Positions 6,714-13,950 are shown, numbered from the stretch's first letter. The stretch is DNA of 15,417 bases from Aquificaceae bacterium (GCA_015492115.1 WGFS01000156.1:1-15417), one strand, 5' to 3'. Made by a program: numbers and translations. Notes: a model not told the origin generated them from the sequence alone.

Positions 6714-7784
6714 ATGCTTGAACTTGACGGCTCTTACGGAGAGGGAGGAGGACAGATAGTCAGGACAGCTCTCTTCCTGAGCACGGTGCTCAAGGTGCCG
6801 GTAAAGATAAGAAATGTAAGGGTTAAGAGGGATAGACCGGGCTTAAAGAGACAGCATCTTCACATAGTCAGGCTTTTAAAAAGGCTCGCCTCTGCGGAAG
6901 CTGAAGGAGACTCCTTGGGCTCTACGGAGCTAACCTACGTCCCGGGGAAGCTGAAACCGGGAGGCTACAGGGTTGACTTCGGGAGCGCGGGTTCCATAAG
7001 TCTCTTCCTCCAGACCATACTTCCCGTCTCCCTCTTCGTTCCGGGAAAGGTGGAGGTAGAGATAGTTGGAGGAACGGAAGTCCCGATGAGCCCTACGATA
7101 GACTGGGTGAGGTTCGTTTACCTTCCCCACATCTCTGGAGTTGCGAGGTTCGTGAGGGTTGAGGTGGTCAGGAGGGGTTACTACCCTGCGGGAGGAGGTG
7201 TTGTCAGACTCACCGCCGAAGGCGGTCCTTCAGAAGAGCTCGGGGATTTAAAATCGGTGAGGGAGTTTTTAAAAGAAAGGCTGAAGCTTTTTAAAAACAG
7301 GAGGGGAGAGATTAAAAGGCTCCATCTGCTCTCGGTGGCTGAGGAGAGGCTGAGGGAGAGGAAGGTGGTGGAGAGGCAGGTCAAAGGCGCTATAGAGTTT
7401 TTGAGAGAGAAAGGTTTTCCTGAGCCGGAGGTTTACAGGCAGTATGTTAAGAGCTTCTCCATCGGGACGAGTGTCACCCTCTGGCTCGAGGACACAAAGG
7501 GGAACATAATTGGGGCGGACGATCTGGGCAAGAAGGGTAAACCAGCGGAGGTGGTGGGGAGCGAGTGTGCGAGGAAGCTCTGGGAGGACTGGAGCTCGGG
7601 AGCTACTGTGGACAGACACTTGGCGGATCACCTCGTTCCATGGATAGGGCTCGCAGGGGGTTATATAAGAGTTCCTCTCTTCACAGGACACCTGGAGACG
7701 AACCTCTGGGTGTGTGAGAGATTCTTGGGAGATAGGATATTCAAAATAGTGAGGGAAGAGAAGGTGGTTAACGCTGTGGTATAA
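6714..7784 (+). CDS. rtcA: RNA 3'-terminal phosphate cyclase
   Basis: RtcA uses ATP to convert an RNA 3'-phosphate to a 2',3'-cyclic phosphate through a covalent His-AMP intermediate; it can also adenylylate 5'-phosphate ends (known for the family). The 356 residues are full length. Family markers are LDGSYGEGGGQIVRTAL (4-20), the RPGLKRQHLH segment (41-50), GGTEVPMSPTIDW (119-131), YYPAGGGVV (156-164), and VDRHLADHL (299-307) containing the nucleophile His302. The 175-245 region is the inserted domain typical of cyclases and is charged and helical. No rtcB or rtcR flanks it, unlike the enterobacterial rtcBA operon; instead gyrA follows after eight bp and an RNA ligase lies downstream. The stop is a tandem TAA TAA that is itself part of the gyrA -10 hexamer. 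The start has no Shine-Dalgarno. Confidence 0.96.
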   Translation: MLELDGSYGEGGGQIVRTALFLSTVLKVPVKIRNVRVKRDRPGLKRQHLHIVRLLKRLASAEAEGDSLGSTELTYVPGKLKPGGYRVDFGSAGSISLFLQTILPVSLFVPGKVEVEIVGGTEVPMSPTIDWVRFVYLPHISGVARFVRVEVVRRGYYPAGGGVVRLTAEGGPSEELGDLKSVREFLKERLKLFKNRRGEIKRLHLLSVAEERLRERKVVERQVKGAIEFLREKGFPEPEVYRQYVKSFSIGTSVTLWLEDTKGNIIGADDLGKKGKPAEVVGSECARKLWEDWSSGATVDRHLADHLVPWIGLAGGYIRVPLFTGHLETNLWVCERFLGDRIFKIVREEKVVNAVV

Positions 7785-7785
7785 T
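7777..7785 (+). promoter_or_regulatory. extended -10 promoter of gyrA, leaderless spacing
   Basis: TGGTATAAT combines a perfect -10 hexamer (7780-7785) with the TGN extension (7777-7779). It overlaps the rtcA stop codon and ends seven bases before the gyrA ATG at 7793; no Shine-Dalgarno is present. This is the best -10 match in the window. The nine bases CTGTGGTAT (7774-7782) recur before the RNA ligase start at the same distance. Confidence 0.6.
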
Positions 7786-7792
7786 AAGAACA

Positions 7793-10700
7793 ATGGAGAT
7801 CATAGAAATCCCCATAGAGGAAGAGGTAAAGCAGTCTTACATAGACTACGCCATGTCCGTCATAGTGGGGAGGGCTATCCCCGATGTCAGGGATGGTCTC
7901 AAGCCCGTTCAGCGGAGGATACTCTACGCGATGTACGAGATGGGGCTGACTCCAGAGAAGCCCTTTAAAAAGAGTGCGAGGGTGGTCGGTGAGGTCTTGG
8001 GGAAGTTCCATCCCCACGGAGACCAGGCGGTTTACGACGCTCTCGTGAGGATGGCACAGGACTTCTCCATGAGGTATCCTCTGATCATAGGTCAGGGGAA
8101 CTACGGGTCGGTGGATGGGGACCCGCCCGCCCAGATGAGATACTGTATAACCGAAGGCTCTCTGGTTCTGACGAAGAGGGGACTCATCCCGATAGAGTCC
8201 ATAGTCCCCGACTCCAGGGACTCTTCTGAGAACGAGATAGATTTAGAGGTTCTCTCCTTAAACGGGAAGGTAAACAGGGCGGACAGGTTCTTCAACTCGG
8301 GAAAGCATCCCACCATAAAGATAAGGACTACCACGGGTCTTGAGATAGAAGGGAGCTACAACCATCCCCTTCTAACTCTCGTCAGGGGAGAAGGGGGCAG
8401 GCCCACCTACAGGTGGAAAACTTTGGAGGAGCTCCAAGAGGGGGACTACCTTGTAGTCGCAAGGGATTCCCAGCTCTTCCCCGATGAGGATCTCATAACG
8501 GAAGAGGAAGCCTTCCTTCTGGGGAGCTTTGTAAGTGAGGGATACATAAACGATGAAAGGGTTGGATTTTCCAATGTGAATGCAGAGTTTGTGGAAGAGT
8601 TTGAAAGGTGCCTCTCGAAAGCTCACACAGGTTCCTACTGCGCCTACGAAAGGAAGCTGAGGAGCGGGAAGACGATAACCGAGTTCCAGATACACAACAG
8701 AGAGTTCATAGGACGCGTGAAGGATCTTGGCTTCAACCATAAGGCTGAGGAAAAAGAGATCCCTCAGGTGGTCCTGAGATCCTCTAAAAAGATCCAGAGG
8801 GCCTTCCTGAAGGCGCTATTTGAGGGAGACGGGAGTGTCAGTAAGGTGGGCCAAACGACTCTGGTCTTCTACCACTCCAAGAGCCTGAAGCTCATAAAAC
8901 AGCTCCAGATAGTTCTTCTCAACTTTGGGATAGTTAGCAGGATCCACAGGGACAGGCACATATACAGACTCCTGATAAGCGGAGCTTACAATCTCAGGAA
9001 GTTTTCTGAAGAGATAGGCTTCGTGGGCGAGAAGCAGAGGAAGCTTGGGGAGTATCTGAGAAACTACGGAAGGGTTCTCAGCAGGACCGACAGGATACCT
9101 TTTCTATCGGAATACCTGAGAAGAAAATATAGGTTCAGATTCAACGAGTGGTTCATAAAGCACAACCTCGACAGATACGAGAGCTTAGAGAGATATATGC
9201 ACCTTCTTGAAAGATACTTAGAAGAAGAAGACCTGAGGCTCGTAAAAGAGCTTCTCAGGAACAGATACTTCTTTGACCAGGTTGTCTCCAAAGAGTTCGG
9301 CGGATACAAAACCGTTTACTCTATAAGGGTTCAGAGTGAGTGCCACTCTTTCGTGGCCAACGGGATAATAAACCACAACACCGAGGCCAAGCTCTCCAAG
9401 ATCGCGGTTGAGCTCCTTGAGGACATAGACAAGGATACGGTGGACTTCGTCCCCAACTTTGACGAGTCTCTGAATGAACCCACTGTCCTCCCATCGAAGT
9501 TCCCGAACTTACTCTGCAACGGCACCGCAGGAATAGCGGTTGGTCTCGCCACATCTATACCTCCTCACAACCTCAGGGAGGTGGGGAAGGCTCTCATTGA
9601 ACTTGCAAAGAACCCCAACATGACAACTGAGGAGATCCTTGAGATCATAAAAGGTCCTGACTTCCCCACCGGAGGGGTGATAGAGAACTTCAAAGACCTA
9701 AAGGAGATCTACGAAACAGGAAGGGGAATAGTCCAAGTGAAGGCGAAGGCTCATGTGGAGAAGGTTCAGGGAGGAAGGGAACAGATAGTGGTCTCAGAGA
9801 TCCCCTACCAGGTGAACAAGGCTGAGCTCATCAAGAAGATAGCGGACAATGTAAGGAGCGGGAGGTTAAAGGAGATCTCGGACATAAGGGACGAGTCGGA
9901 CAAGGAGGGAATAAGGATAGTAATAGAGCTGAAGAGAGAGGCAAAGGGAGAGAAGGTTCTCAAAAAGCTATTCAAGTACACCCAGCTCAAGAAAGGCTTT
10001 CCTGTGAACCTTGTCGTCCTCGTGAACGGGGAACCAAAGCTCGTAGGAATAAAGGAACTCCTGAGGGAGTTCATAAGACACAGGCTCAGCGTAATACTCA
10101 GAAGGACGAGGTTCTTCCTCAAGAAGGCGGAGGACAGGCTACACGTGGTTCAGGGACTGCTTATTGCCATAAACAACCTGGACGAGGTGATAGAAGGAAT
10201 CAGAAGATCCAAAGATCCCTCCGAGGCAAGGGAGATGCTCCAGGCTCGCTTCGGACTTACGGAGAGACAGGCTCAAGCTGTTTTAGATCTGAGACTCCAC
10301 AGGCTCACCTCCCTTGAGAGGGACAAGCTCAGACAGGAGGAGGCTGAACTCCTTCAGAAGATAGATTATTACCGGAAAGTTATAGGGAGTGAGGAAGAGA
10401 GGATAAGGATATTCGTGGAGGAAACCCAGCAACTGGTCAAAAAACACGGGGATCTGAGGAGAACCTTCATAGAGGGACTTGAGGAAGAACTGAAGGAAGG
10501 CTCCCTTGTAGTTGCGGTTCTGGAGAACGGCAAGGTTATGCCTGTGGAGAACATACCGGAGGGAGAATCACCTGTGGTGGACATACTTGATGTCCCCTTT
10601 ACGGAGGGGCTCTTTCTTGTGTCCAACAGGGGAAGGGTTTACTGGCTCGCAGGCTCTCAGGCTCTTCAGGGTAGCAAGGTAAACTTCAAAGAGTCTGAAG

Positions 10701-11374
10701 AGCACATAGTCGGAGCCTTCATAAGGGAAAGGTTTGCGGACAGGCTACTTCTTGCGACACGGAACGGCTTCATAAAGAAGATACCTCTCGTAGAGTTTGA
10801 ATACAAGGCTCAGGGGATGAGGATAATAAAGCTCGCGGAAGACGACGAGGTGGTGGGTATAGCTCAGTCCATAGACATGAGCGACATACTCATGTTTACA
10901 AAGAGAGGAAAGGTCGCAAGGTTCAGTGTGAGAGAGATACCTCCCGCCACACCCGGCACTAAGGGTGCCCAGGGGATAAAGGTGGAGGAGAATGACGAGG
11001 TTGTCGGAGCCAGAATAATAAAGCGGGAGGAACCCTTCATAATAGTGGTTACTGTAGATGGAAAGGTTAAGAGGATATATCAGGAGGAGATAGCGGTAAG
11101 AAACAGGGGAGTCAAGGGTGTAAACGTCCTTGGTTCTGCGAGGGAGAGGCTCGTTGACCTACTGCCCATAAAAGATGAACTTGAGGTTCTCGTAAGCACG
11201 AAGCATGGAAGGGCGTTCTACGACAGGATAAGGGCTGAGGATATACCTCTCTCCAAGAGAGACAGGCTCGCCAAACCGAGGTGGGAGCTTGAAGAGGGGG
11301 ACGAGATACGCAGGGTGGTGATAAAGTCAGAGGGAATGGAAGATGAAGAGAGTGAGGGTTCTGATCAAGCCTAA
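7793..11374 (+). CDS. gyrA: type IIA topoisomerase subunit A (GyrA), with in-frame intein
   Basis: GyrA is the DNA breakage-reunion subunit; it forms a tyrosyl-DNA link and works with GyrB in a GyrA2GyrB2 complex. The open frame encodes 1193 residues: N-extein 1-117, intein 118-529, C-extein 530-1193, giving a 781-residue mature protein. N-terminal motifs include YIDYAMSVIVGRAIPDVRDG (16-35), KFHPHGDQAVYDALVRMAQ (71-89) and the catalytic Tyr117 in AQMRY. The C-extein resumes with TEAKLSKIAVELL. From about 902 the C-terminal beta-pinwheel domain begins, with repeated NGK/RGK blade motifs such as NRGRVYWL, TRNGFIKK and TKRGKVARF. The GyrA box (QRRGGKG type) needed for DNA wrapping is not found; the equivalent region is NIPEGESPVVDI. 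The extreme C terminus is acidic. A. aeolicus GyrA is known to lack the box and act like topoisomerase IV. The end overlaps purS by 32 bp. Confidence 0.97.
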   Translation: MEIIEIPIEEEVKQSYIDYAMSVIVGRAIPDVRDGLKPVQRRILYAMYEMGLTPEKPFKKSARVVGEVLGKFHPHGDQAVYDALVRMAQDFSMRYPLIIGQGNYGSVDGDPPAQMRYCITEGSLVLTKRGLIPIESIVPDSRDSSENEIDLEVLSLNGKVNRADRFFNSGKHPTIKIRTTTGLEIEGSYNHPLLTLVRGEGGRPTYRWKTLEELQEGDYLVVARDSQLFPDEDLITEEEAFLLGSFVSEGYINDERVGFSNVNAEFVEEFERCLSKAHTGSYCAYERKLRSGKTITEFQIHNREFIGRVKDLGFNHKAEEKEIPQVVLRSSKKIQRAFLKALFEGDGSVSKVGQTTLVFYHSKSLKLIKQLQIVLLNFGIVSRIHRDRHIYRLLISGAYNLRKFSEEIGFVGEKQRKLGEYLRNYGRVLSRTDRIPFLSEYLRRKYRFRFNEWFIKHNLDRYESLERYMHLLERYLEEEDLRLVKELLRNRYFFDQVVSKEFGGYKTVYSIRVQSECHSFVANGIINHNTEAKLSKIAVELLEDIDKDTVDFVPNFDESLNEPTVLPSKFPNLLCNGTAGIAVGLATSIPPHNLREVGKALIELAKNPNMTTEEILEIIKGPDFPTGGVIENFKDLKEIYETGRGIVQVKAKAHVEKVQGGREQIVVSEIPYQVNKAELIKKIADNVRSGRLKEISDIRDESDKEGIRIVIELKREAKGEKVLKKLFKYTQLKKGFPVNLVVLVNGEPKLVGIKELLREFIRHRLSVILRRTRFFLKKAEDRLHVVQGLLIAINNLDEVIEGIRRSKDPSEAREMLQARFGLTERQAQAVLDLRLHRLTSLERDKLRQEEAELLQKIDYYRKVIGSEEERIRIFVEETQQLVKKHGDLRRTFIEGLEEELKEGSLVVAVLENGKVMPVENIPEGESPVVDILDVPFTEGLFLVSNRGRVYWLAGSQALQGSKVNFKESEEHIVGAFIRERFADRLLLATRNGFIKKIPLVEFEYKAQGMRIIKLAEDDEVVGIAQSIDMSDILMFTKRGKVARFSVREIPPATPGTKGAQGIKVEENDEVVGARIIKREEPFIIVVTVDGKVKRIYQEEIAVRNRGVKGVNVLGSARERLVDLLPIKDELEVLVSTKHGRAFYDRIRAEDIPLSKRDRLAKPRWELEEGDEIRRVVIKSEGMEDEESEGSDQA
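8144..9379 (+). mobile_element. GyrA intein with LAGLIDADG homing endonuclease (412 residues)
   Basis: The intein is a protein-splicing element with an embedded DOD/LAGLIDADG endonuclease. It starts at Cys1 (host residue 118, TGT 8144-8146) in CITEGSLVLTKRG (block A). Block B is GSYNHPLLTLV with His74; the usual block-B threonine is Ser71. The endonuclease motifs are LLGSFVSEGYI (125-135, acidic Glu132) and FLKALFEGDGSV (221-232, acidic Asp229), so both metal-binding acids are kept. Block F is HSFVANGIINHN, ending in His411-Asn412 before the extein nucleophile Thr530. The site, between the catalytic tyrosine and the following threonine, is the same as in the mini-intein of Mycobacterium xenopi GyrA. 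Activity of splicing and endonuclease is predicted, not shown. Codon use resembles the host gene, so a recent arrival is not obvious. Confidence 0.96.
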
Positions 11375-11564
11375 GGAGGGTCTTCTTGATCCCCAGGGGA
11401 GAGCGGTTGAGGAGATGCTCAGGGACAACGGGTTCAAAGTTCAGCACGTTAAGGTGGGAAAGCTCGTTGAGATGGAAGTGGAAGAGGGAGAGGACGTTAA
11501 AAAACTCGTAGAGAAGTTCATAATCAATCCCCTGATAGAGGACTACGAGATAGAGGAACTCTGA
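11343..11564 (+). CDS. purS: phosphoribosylformylglycinamidine synthase subunit PurS
   Basis: PurS is the small bridging subunit of the three-part FGAM synthase (PurS-PurQ-PurL), which converts FGAR to FGAM in purine synthesis. The 73-residue protein has the family's beta-alpha-beta pattern and motifs: RVRVLIKPKEGLLDPQGRAV (3-22), a VKVGKLVEMEVE strand, and the C-terminal NPLIEDYEIEEL. Length is normal. The ATG lies inside the end of gyrA, preceded by a purine-rich GGGAATGGAAG run that can serve as ribosome binding site, so translation may be coupled to gyrA. Its stop TGA overlaps the purQ ATG by one base. purL is not in the window. Confidence 0.95.
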   Translation: MKRVRVLIKPKEGLLDPQGRAVEEMLRDNGFKVQHVKVGKLVEMEVEEGEDVKKLVEKFIINPLIEDYEIEEL

Positions 11565-12247
11565 TGAAGTTCGCGGTCTGCGTATTCCCCGGATCCAACT
11601 GCGACTACGATACCTACTACGTTATCAGGGATGTTCTTGAGAAGGATGTAGAGTTCGTCTTCTACGACCAGAAAGATCTTTCCAGGTACGACTGTGCGGT
11701 CCTTCCCGGAGGCTTCTCCTTTGGAGATTATCTCAGACCGGGGGCTCTTGCCTCAAAAACACCTCTTGCAGAGGCGGTCTACGAATTCGGTCAGAGGGGA
11801 AAGCTCGTTATAGGGATATGCAACGGCTTCCAGATACTTACGGAACTTCACCTTCTTCCAGGTGCTCTCCTCCCCAACCTCAACATGAGGTTCGTGTGCA
11901 AGGACGTTTTGCTCAGGGTTGAGAATGGAGACACACCCATTACAAAAGAGCTTGACAGAGGAGACATACTTAGAGTTCCGATAGCCCATCACGATGGGAG
12001 ATACTACGTTCCCGAGGAGGAGTTGAAGGAGATGGAGGAGAGAGGTCAGATCCTTTTCAGATACGTTGACCAGGAAGGGAATCCCACTGAGGAGGCGAAT
12101 CCAAACGGGTCGGTCTCCAACATAGCAGGCGTGATGAACAGAGAGGGAAACGTTTTTGGGATGATGCCCCATCCGGAGAGAGCGTCGGAGGACATACTGG
12201 GAAGCCATGATGGGCTTATGCTGTGGTATTCTCTAATAAGTGATTGA
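11564..12247 (+). CDS. purQ: phosphoribosylformylglycinamidine synthase glutaminase subunit PurQ
   Basis: PurQ is the class I glutamine amidotransferase subunit that supplies ammonia to PurL in the FGAM synthase complex. The 227 residues show FPGSNCDYDT (8-17), LPGGFSFGDYLRPGA (47-61), the nucleophile Cys86 in IGICNGFQIL, VPIAHHDGRYY (138-148), and the catalytic His203/Glu205 in MMPHPERASED. Length is typical of the small, separate PurQ type. Its ATG overlaps the purS stop as TGATG, preceded by AGAGGAA, a good ribosome binding site. The end overlaps the RNA ligase start by eight bp and contains a candidate extended -10 for that gene. PurS-PurQ coupling is usual; the missing adjacent purL must lie elsewhere. 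Confidence 0.97.
   Translation: MKFAVCVFPGSNCDYDTYYVIRDVLEKDVEFVFYDQKDLSRYDCAVLPGGFSFGDYLRPGALASKTPLAEAVYEFGQRGKLVIGICNGFQILTELHLLPGALLPNLNMRFVCKDVLLRVENGDTPITKELDRGDILRVPIAHHDGRYYVPEEELKEMEERGQILFRYVDQEGNPTEEANPNGSVSNIAGVMNREGNVFGMMPHPERASEDILGSHDGLMLWYSLISD
12224..12232 (+). promoter_or_regulatory. candidate extended -10 promoter of the RNA ligase gene
   Basis: TGGTATTCT, inside the end of purQ, ends seven bases before the GTG start at 12240. Including the preceding three bases, CTGTGGTAT (12221-12229) is identical to the gyrA extended -10 region, with the same distance to the start codon. Because it also encodes Leu-Trp-Tyr of PurQ, the match could be chance. Confidence 0.35.
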
Positions 12248-13337
12248 CGTAAGCCTCGTCAGGGAAGCGGTAAGGCAGAGGAAGGCTCGTTCAGAAAACT
12301 TCCTGGGTTTTGAATACCTCAGGTTCTCCGACGATTACAAGGACATACCCAGAGGGACCGCCATATTTCAGGATACCGTGATATGGGGGTACCCCCACAT
12401 AGGAAGGATATTCATGCTCGGGAAGGGCATAAGAGAACAGTTTGAAAAACCCTTCTGGGTAGAGGAGAAGGTTGACGGCTACAACGTGAGGATATTCAGG
12501 GTCGGGGACAGGGTAATAGCCCTTTCCAGGGGAGGGTACCTCTGCCCTTTCACGACCGACAGGCTCCCGGACTTCATAAACCGTGATTTTTTTGAAGAGA
12601 ACCCTGACCTCGTCCTCTGTACGGAGGTGGCGGGTCCCGAGAACCCCTACATAGATGAGAGTCCACCCTTCGTGAAGGAAGACGTGAAATTCTTCGTCTT
12701 TGACATAATGAGGAAGAACGAGCAGGGCTTTCTGAGTCAGGATGAGAAGCTAAGACTGATAGAAAAGTACTCCCTACCGAGCGTTGAGGTCTTCGGAAGG
12801 TTCTCCCATGAGGACGTTGATAAACTGAAGGATCTCCTTATAAAGCTGAACGAGGAAGGTAGGGAAGGGGTTGTCCTGAAAGAAGATTCGGAGGAGAACA
12901 GGAGAGCTAAGTACATAACGAGCTACGCCAACCTGAGCGATATAAAGGTCACCGCCAAGAACATGCTCCAGCTCCCTCCCGAGTACTACACCAACAGGAT
13001 CTTGAGGCTCGTTCTCTTCATGGAGGAGGAAGGGATAGAGAGGACAGAGCACCTCTACGAAGAACTGGGCAGGGCTTTCATAGACGGGCTCTTTGATGCC
13101 ATAGAACAGTTTAAAAGGGAACACAAGGTTTACAGAACGTTCAGGTGCAGGTTTAACAGGAGGGAGAATGCCTTGGCCCTTGTAGAGCTCCTTCAGAGAA
13201 CCTCAAGACACATACAGGTGGTTCAGAAGGATCTGAAGGAGGAGGACAGCTACTGGGTTCTGACCTTTGACAAGGTCTTTCTGAACATGACCGGACTGCT
13301 TGGACACCTACTCAGTGGCGGCCTTGTGTTTGATTAG
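12240..13337 (+). CDS. Rnl3-family (Pab1020/MthRnl type) ATP-dependent RNA ligase
   Basis: These homodimeric archaeal-type ligases join or circularise RNA with 5'-phosphate and 3'-hydroxyl ends by way of a lysyl-AMP and an adenylylated RNA. The 365-residue protein carries the nucleotidyltransferase motifs in order: motif I EEKVDGYNVR with nucleophile Lys77; CTEVAGPENPY (127-137) with Glu129; FFVFDI (151-156); motif IV REGVVLKED (208-216); and motif V DIKVTAK (234-240). The remaining roughly 120 residues are the helical C-terminal dimerisation region of this family. The GTG start overlaps the purQ stop by eight bp; no ATG or TTG near it is in frame, and no Shine-Dalgarno is visible. Its 3' end overlaps the convergent HARP gene by 30 bp. 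Such ligases in archaea and Aquificales commonly have this PIN-protein gene as neighbour, hence the family name RNA ligase partner. The natural substrate is unknown. Confidence 0.92.
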   Translation: MIDVSLVREAVRQRKARSENFLGFEYLRFSDDYKDIPRGTAIFQDTVIWGYPHIGRIFMLGKGIREQFEKPFWVEEKVDGYNVRIFRVGDRVIALSRGGYLCPFTTDRLPDFINRDFFEENPDLVLCTEVAGPENPYIDESPPFVKEDVKFFVFDIMRKNEQGFLSQDEKLRLIEKYSLPSVEVFGRFSHEDVDKLKDLLIKLNEEGREGVVLKEDSEENRRAKYITSYANLSDIKVTAKNMLQLPPEYYTNRILRLVLFMEEEGIERTEHLYEELGRAFIDGLFDAIEQFKREHKVYRTFRCRFNRRENALALVELLQRTSRHIQVVQKDLKEEDSYWVLTFDKVFLNMTGLLGHLLSGGLVFD

Positions 13338-13904
13338 ACTCTCCAGTATCCCCTTGAAGTTCTTTGGGTCTATCAGCTTTATTCCAACCTTGTCAGCCCA
13401 CTTCCTGAGCCCCTCATCCGCTGTGACTATTATTCCATCTAACTCGTAGGCGAGGAGCAGAACGTCCACGTCCTCCCTGCTGTCTATTATCCCCTGTCTG
13501 AGAGCCTCCCTGTACTTCTCCCTGAGTTTGTTCACCACCCTCCCTACGTCCTCCTCCGCAAGCTTCCCCGCTTCCTTCGTGTGTTCCTCCGCAATCCTGA
13601 GACCCTTGTTTATCCTGTGCCTTATCTCCTCAATGAGTTCGTAAAGGATCTCGCTGGGTATCATTATTGAGTACTTCCTCGGAGACCTGATCCTCACCAC
13701 CATCTCAAACTCGGGAGCCAGATGTCTGAGATCCACCATCTTGAGCATCTCGTCGTAAACCGAGGTTGGCATGTAGAAGTTCGCCCCCGAATGTATGGCG
13801 AGGTGGATGAAGTTCTCTATAGCTCCAAGCTGGTCTGTTTCACCAAAGATCTGGTAGATGTCAGGGTTTGTGAAAACGCTTGTGTCTAAAACGAAGTTTT
13901 CCAT
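13308..13904 (-). CDS. HARP: PIN-domain RNA-free RNase P (RNA ligase partner family)
   Basis: HARP (homologue of Aquifex RNase P, type protein Aq_880) cuts the 5' leader from pre-tRNA without an RNA subunit, replacing RNase P RNA in Aquificaceae. The same family was earlier named RNA ligase partner. The 198-residue protein begins FVLDTSVFTNPDIY, giving the first PIN acid Asp7. Others are Glu52 (VYDEML), Asp145 and Asp147 (DSREDVDVLLLAYELDG), and Asp163 in IVTADEGLRKWA. Between them, about 85-138 is a long charged helical insertion matching the spike-helix hairpin that holds HARP oligomers together. Length fits HARP (about 190-200). It is transcribed toward the RNA ligase, overlapping it by 30 bp, and divergently from the DUF302 gene. 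The start at 13904 has no Shine-Dalgarno; a TAAAAT hexamer lies eight bases upstream. A VapC-type toxin is unlikely: no antitoxin gene is present and the insertion is too long. Confidence 0.93.
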   Translation of the reverse strand: MENFVLDTSVFTNPDIYQIFGETDQLGAIENFIHLAIHSGANFYMPTSVYDEMLKMVDLRHLAPEFEMVVRIRSPRKYSIMIPSEILYELIEEIRHRINKGLRIAEEHTKEAGKLAEEDVGRVVNKLREKYREALRQGIIDSREDVDVLLLAYELDGIIVTADEGLRKWADKVGIKLIDPKNFKGILESLIKHKAATE

Positions 13905-13912
13905 GCCTTCTT

Positions 13913-13942
13913 ATTTTAGCCTGTGTGTTAAACTATCATCAA
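13913..13942 (-). promoter_or_regulatory. promoter of the HARP gene, leaderless spacing
   Basis: Reading the minus strand, TTGATG (13942-13937) and TAAAAT (13918-13913) are separated by 18 bp, an acceptable sigma-70-type -35/-10 pair. The -10 ends eight bases before ATG 13904, so the mRNA should have zero to two untranslated bases. This is the only one of the six Shine-Dalgarno-free starts with a recognisable -35. Confidence 0.55.
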
Positions 13943-13950
13943 AAGAAAAT

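Noticed and set aside
7269..8017. Minus-strand open frames opposite rtcA and the start of gyrA
   Set aside because: They lie wholly antisense to conserved coding motifs, show no recognisable domain, and have no ribosome binding site.
13308..13904. PIN protein as a VapC toxin of a toxin-antitoxin pair
   Set aside because: No small antitoxin gene adjoins it, it is longer than VapC, and it has the long helical insertion and FVLDTSVFTNP start of the HARP family.
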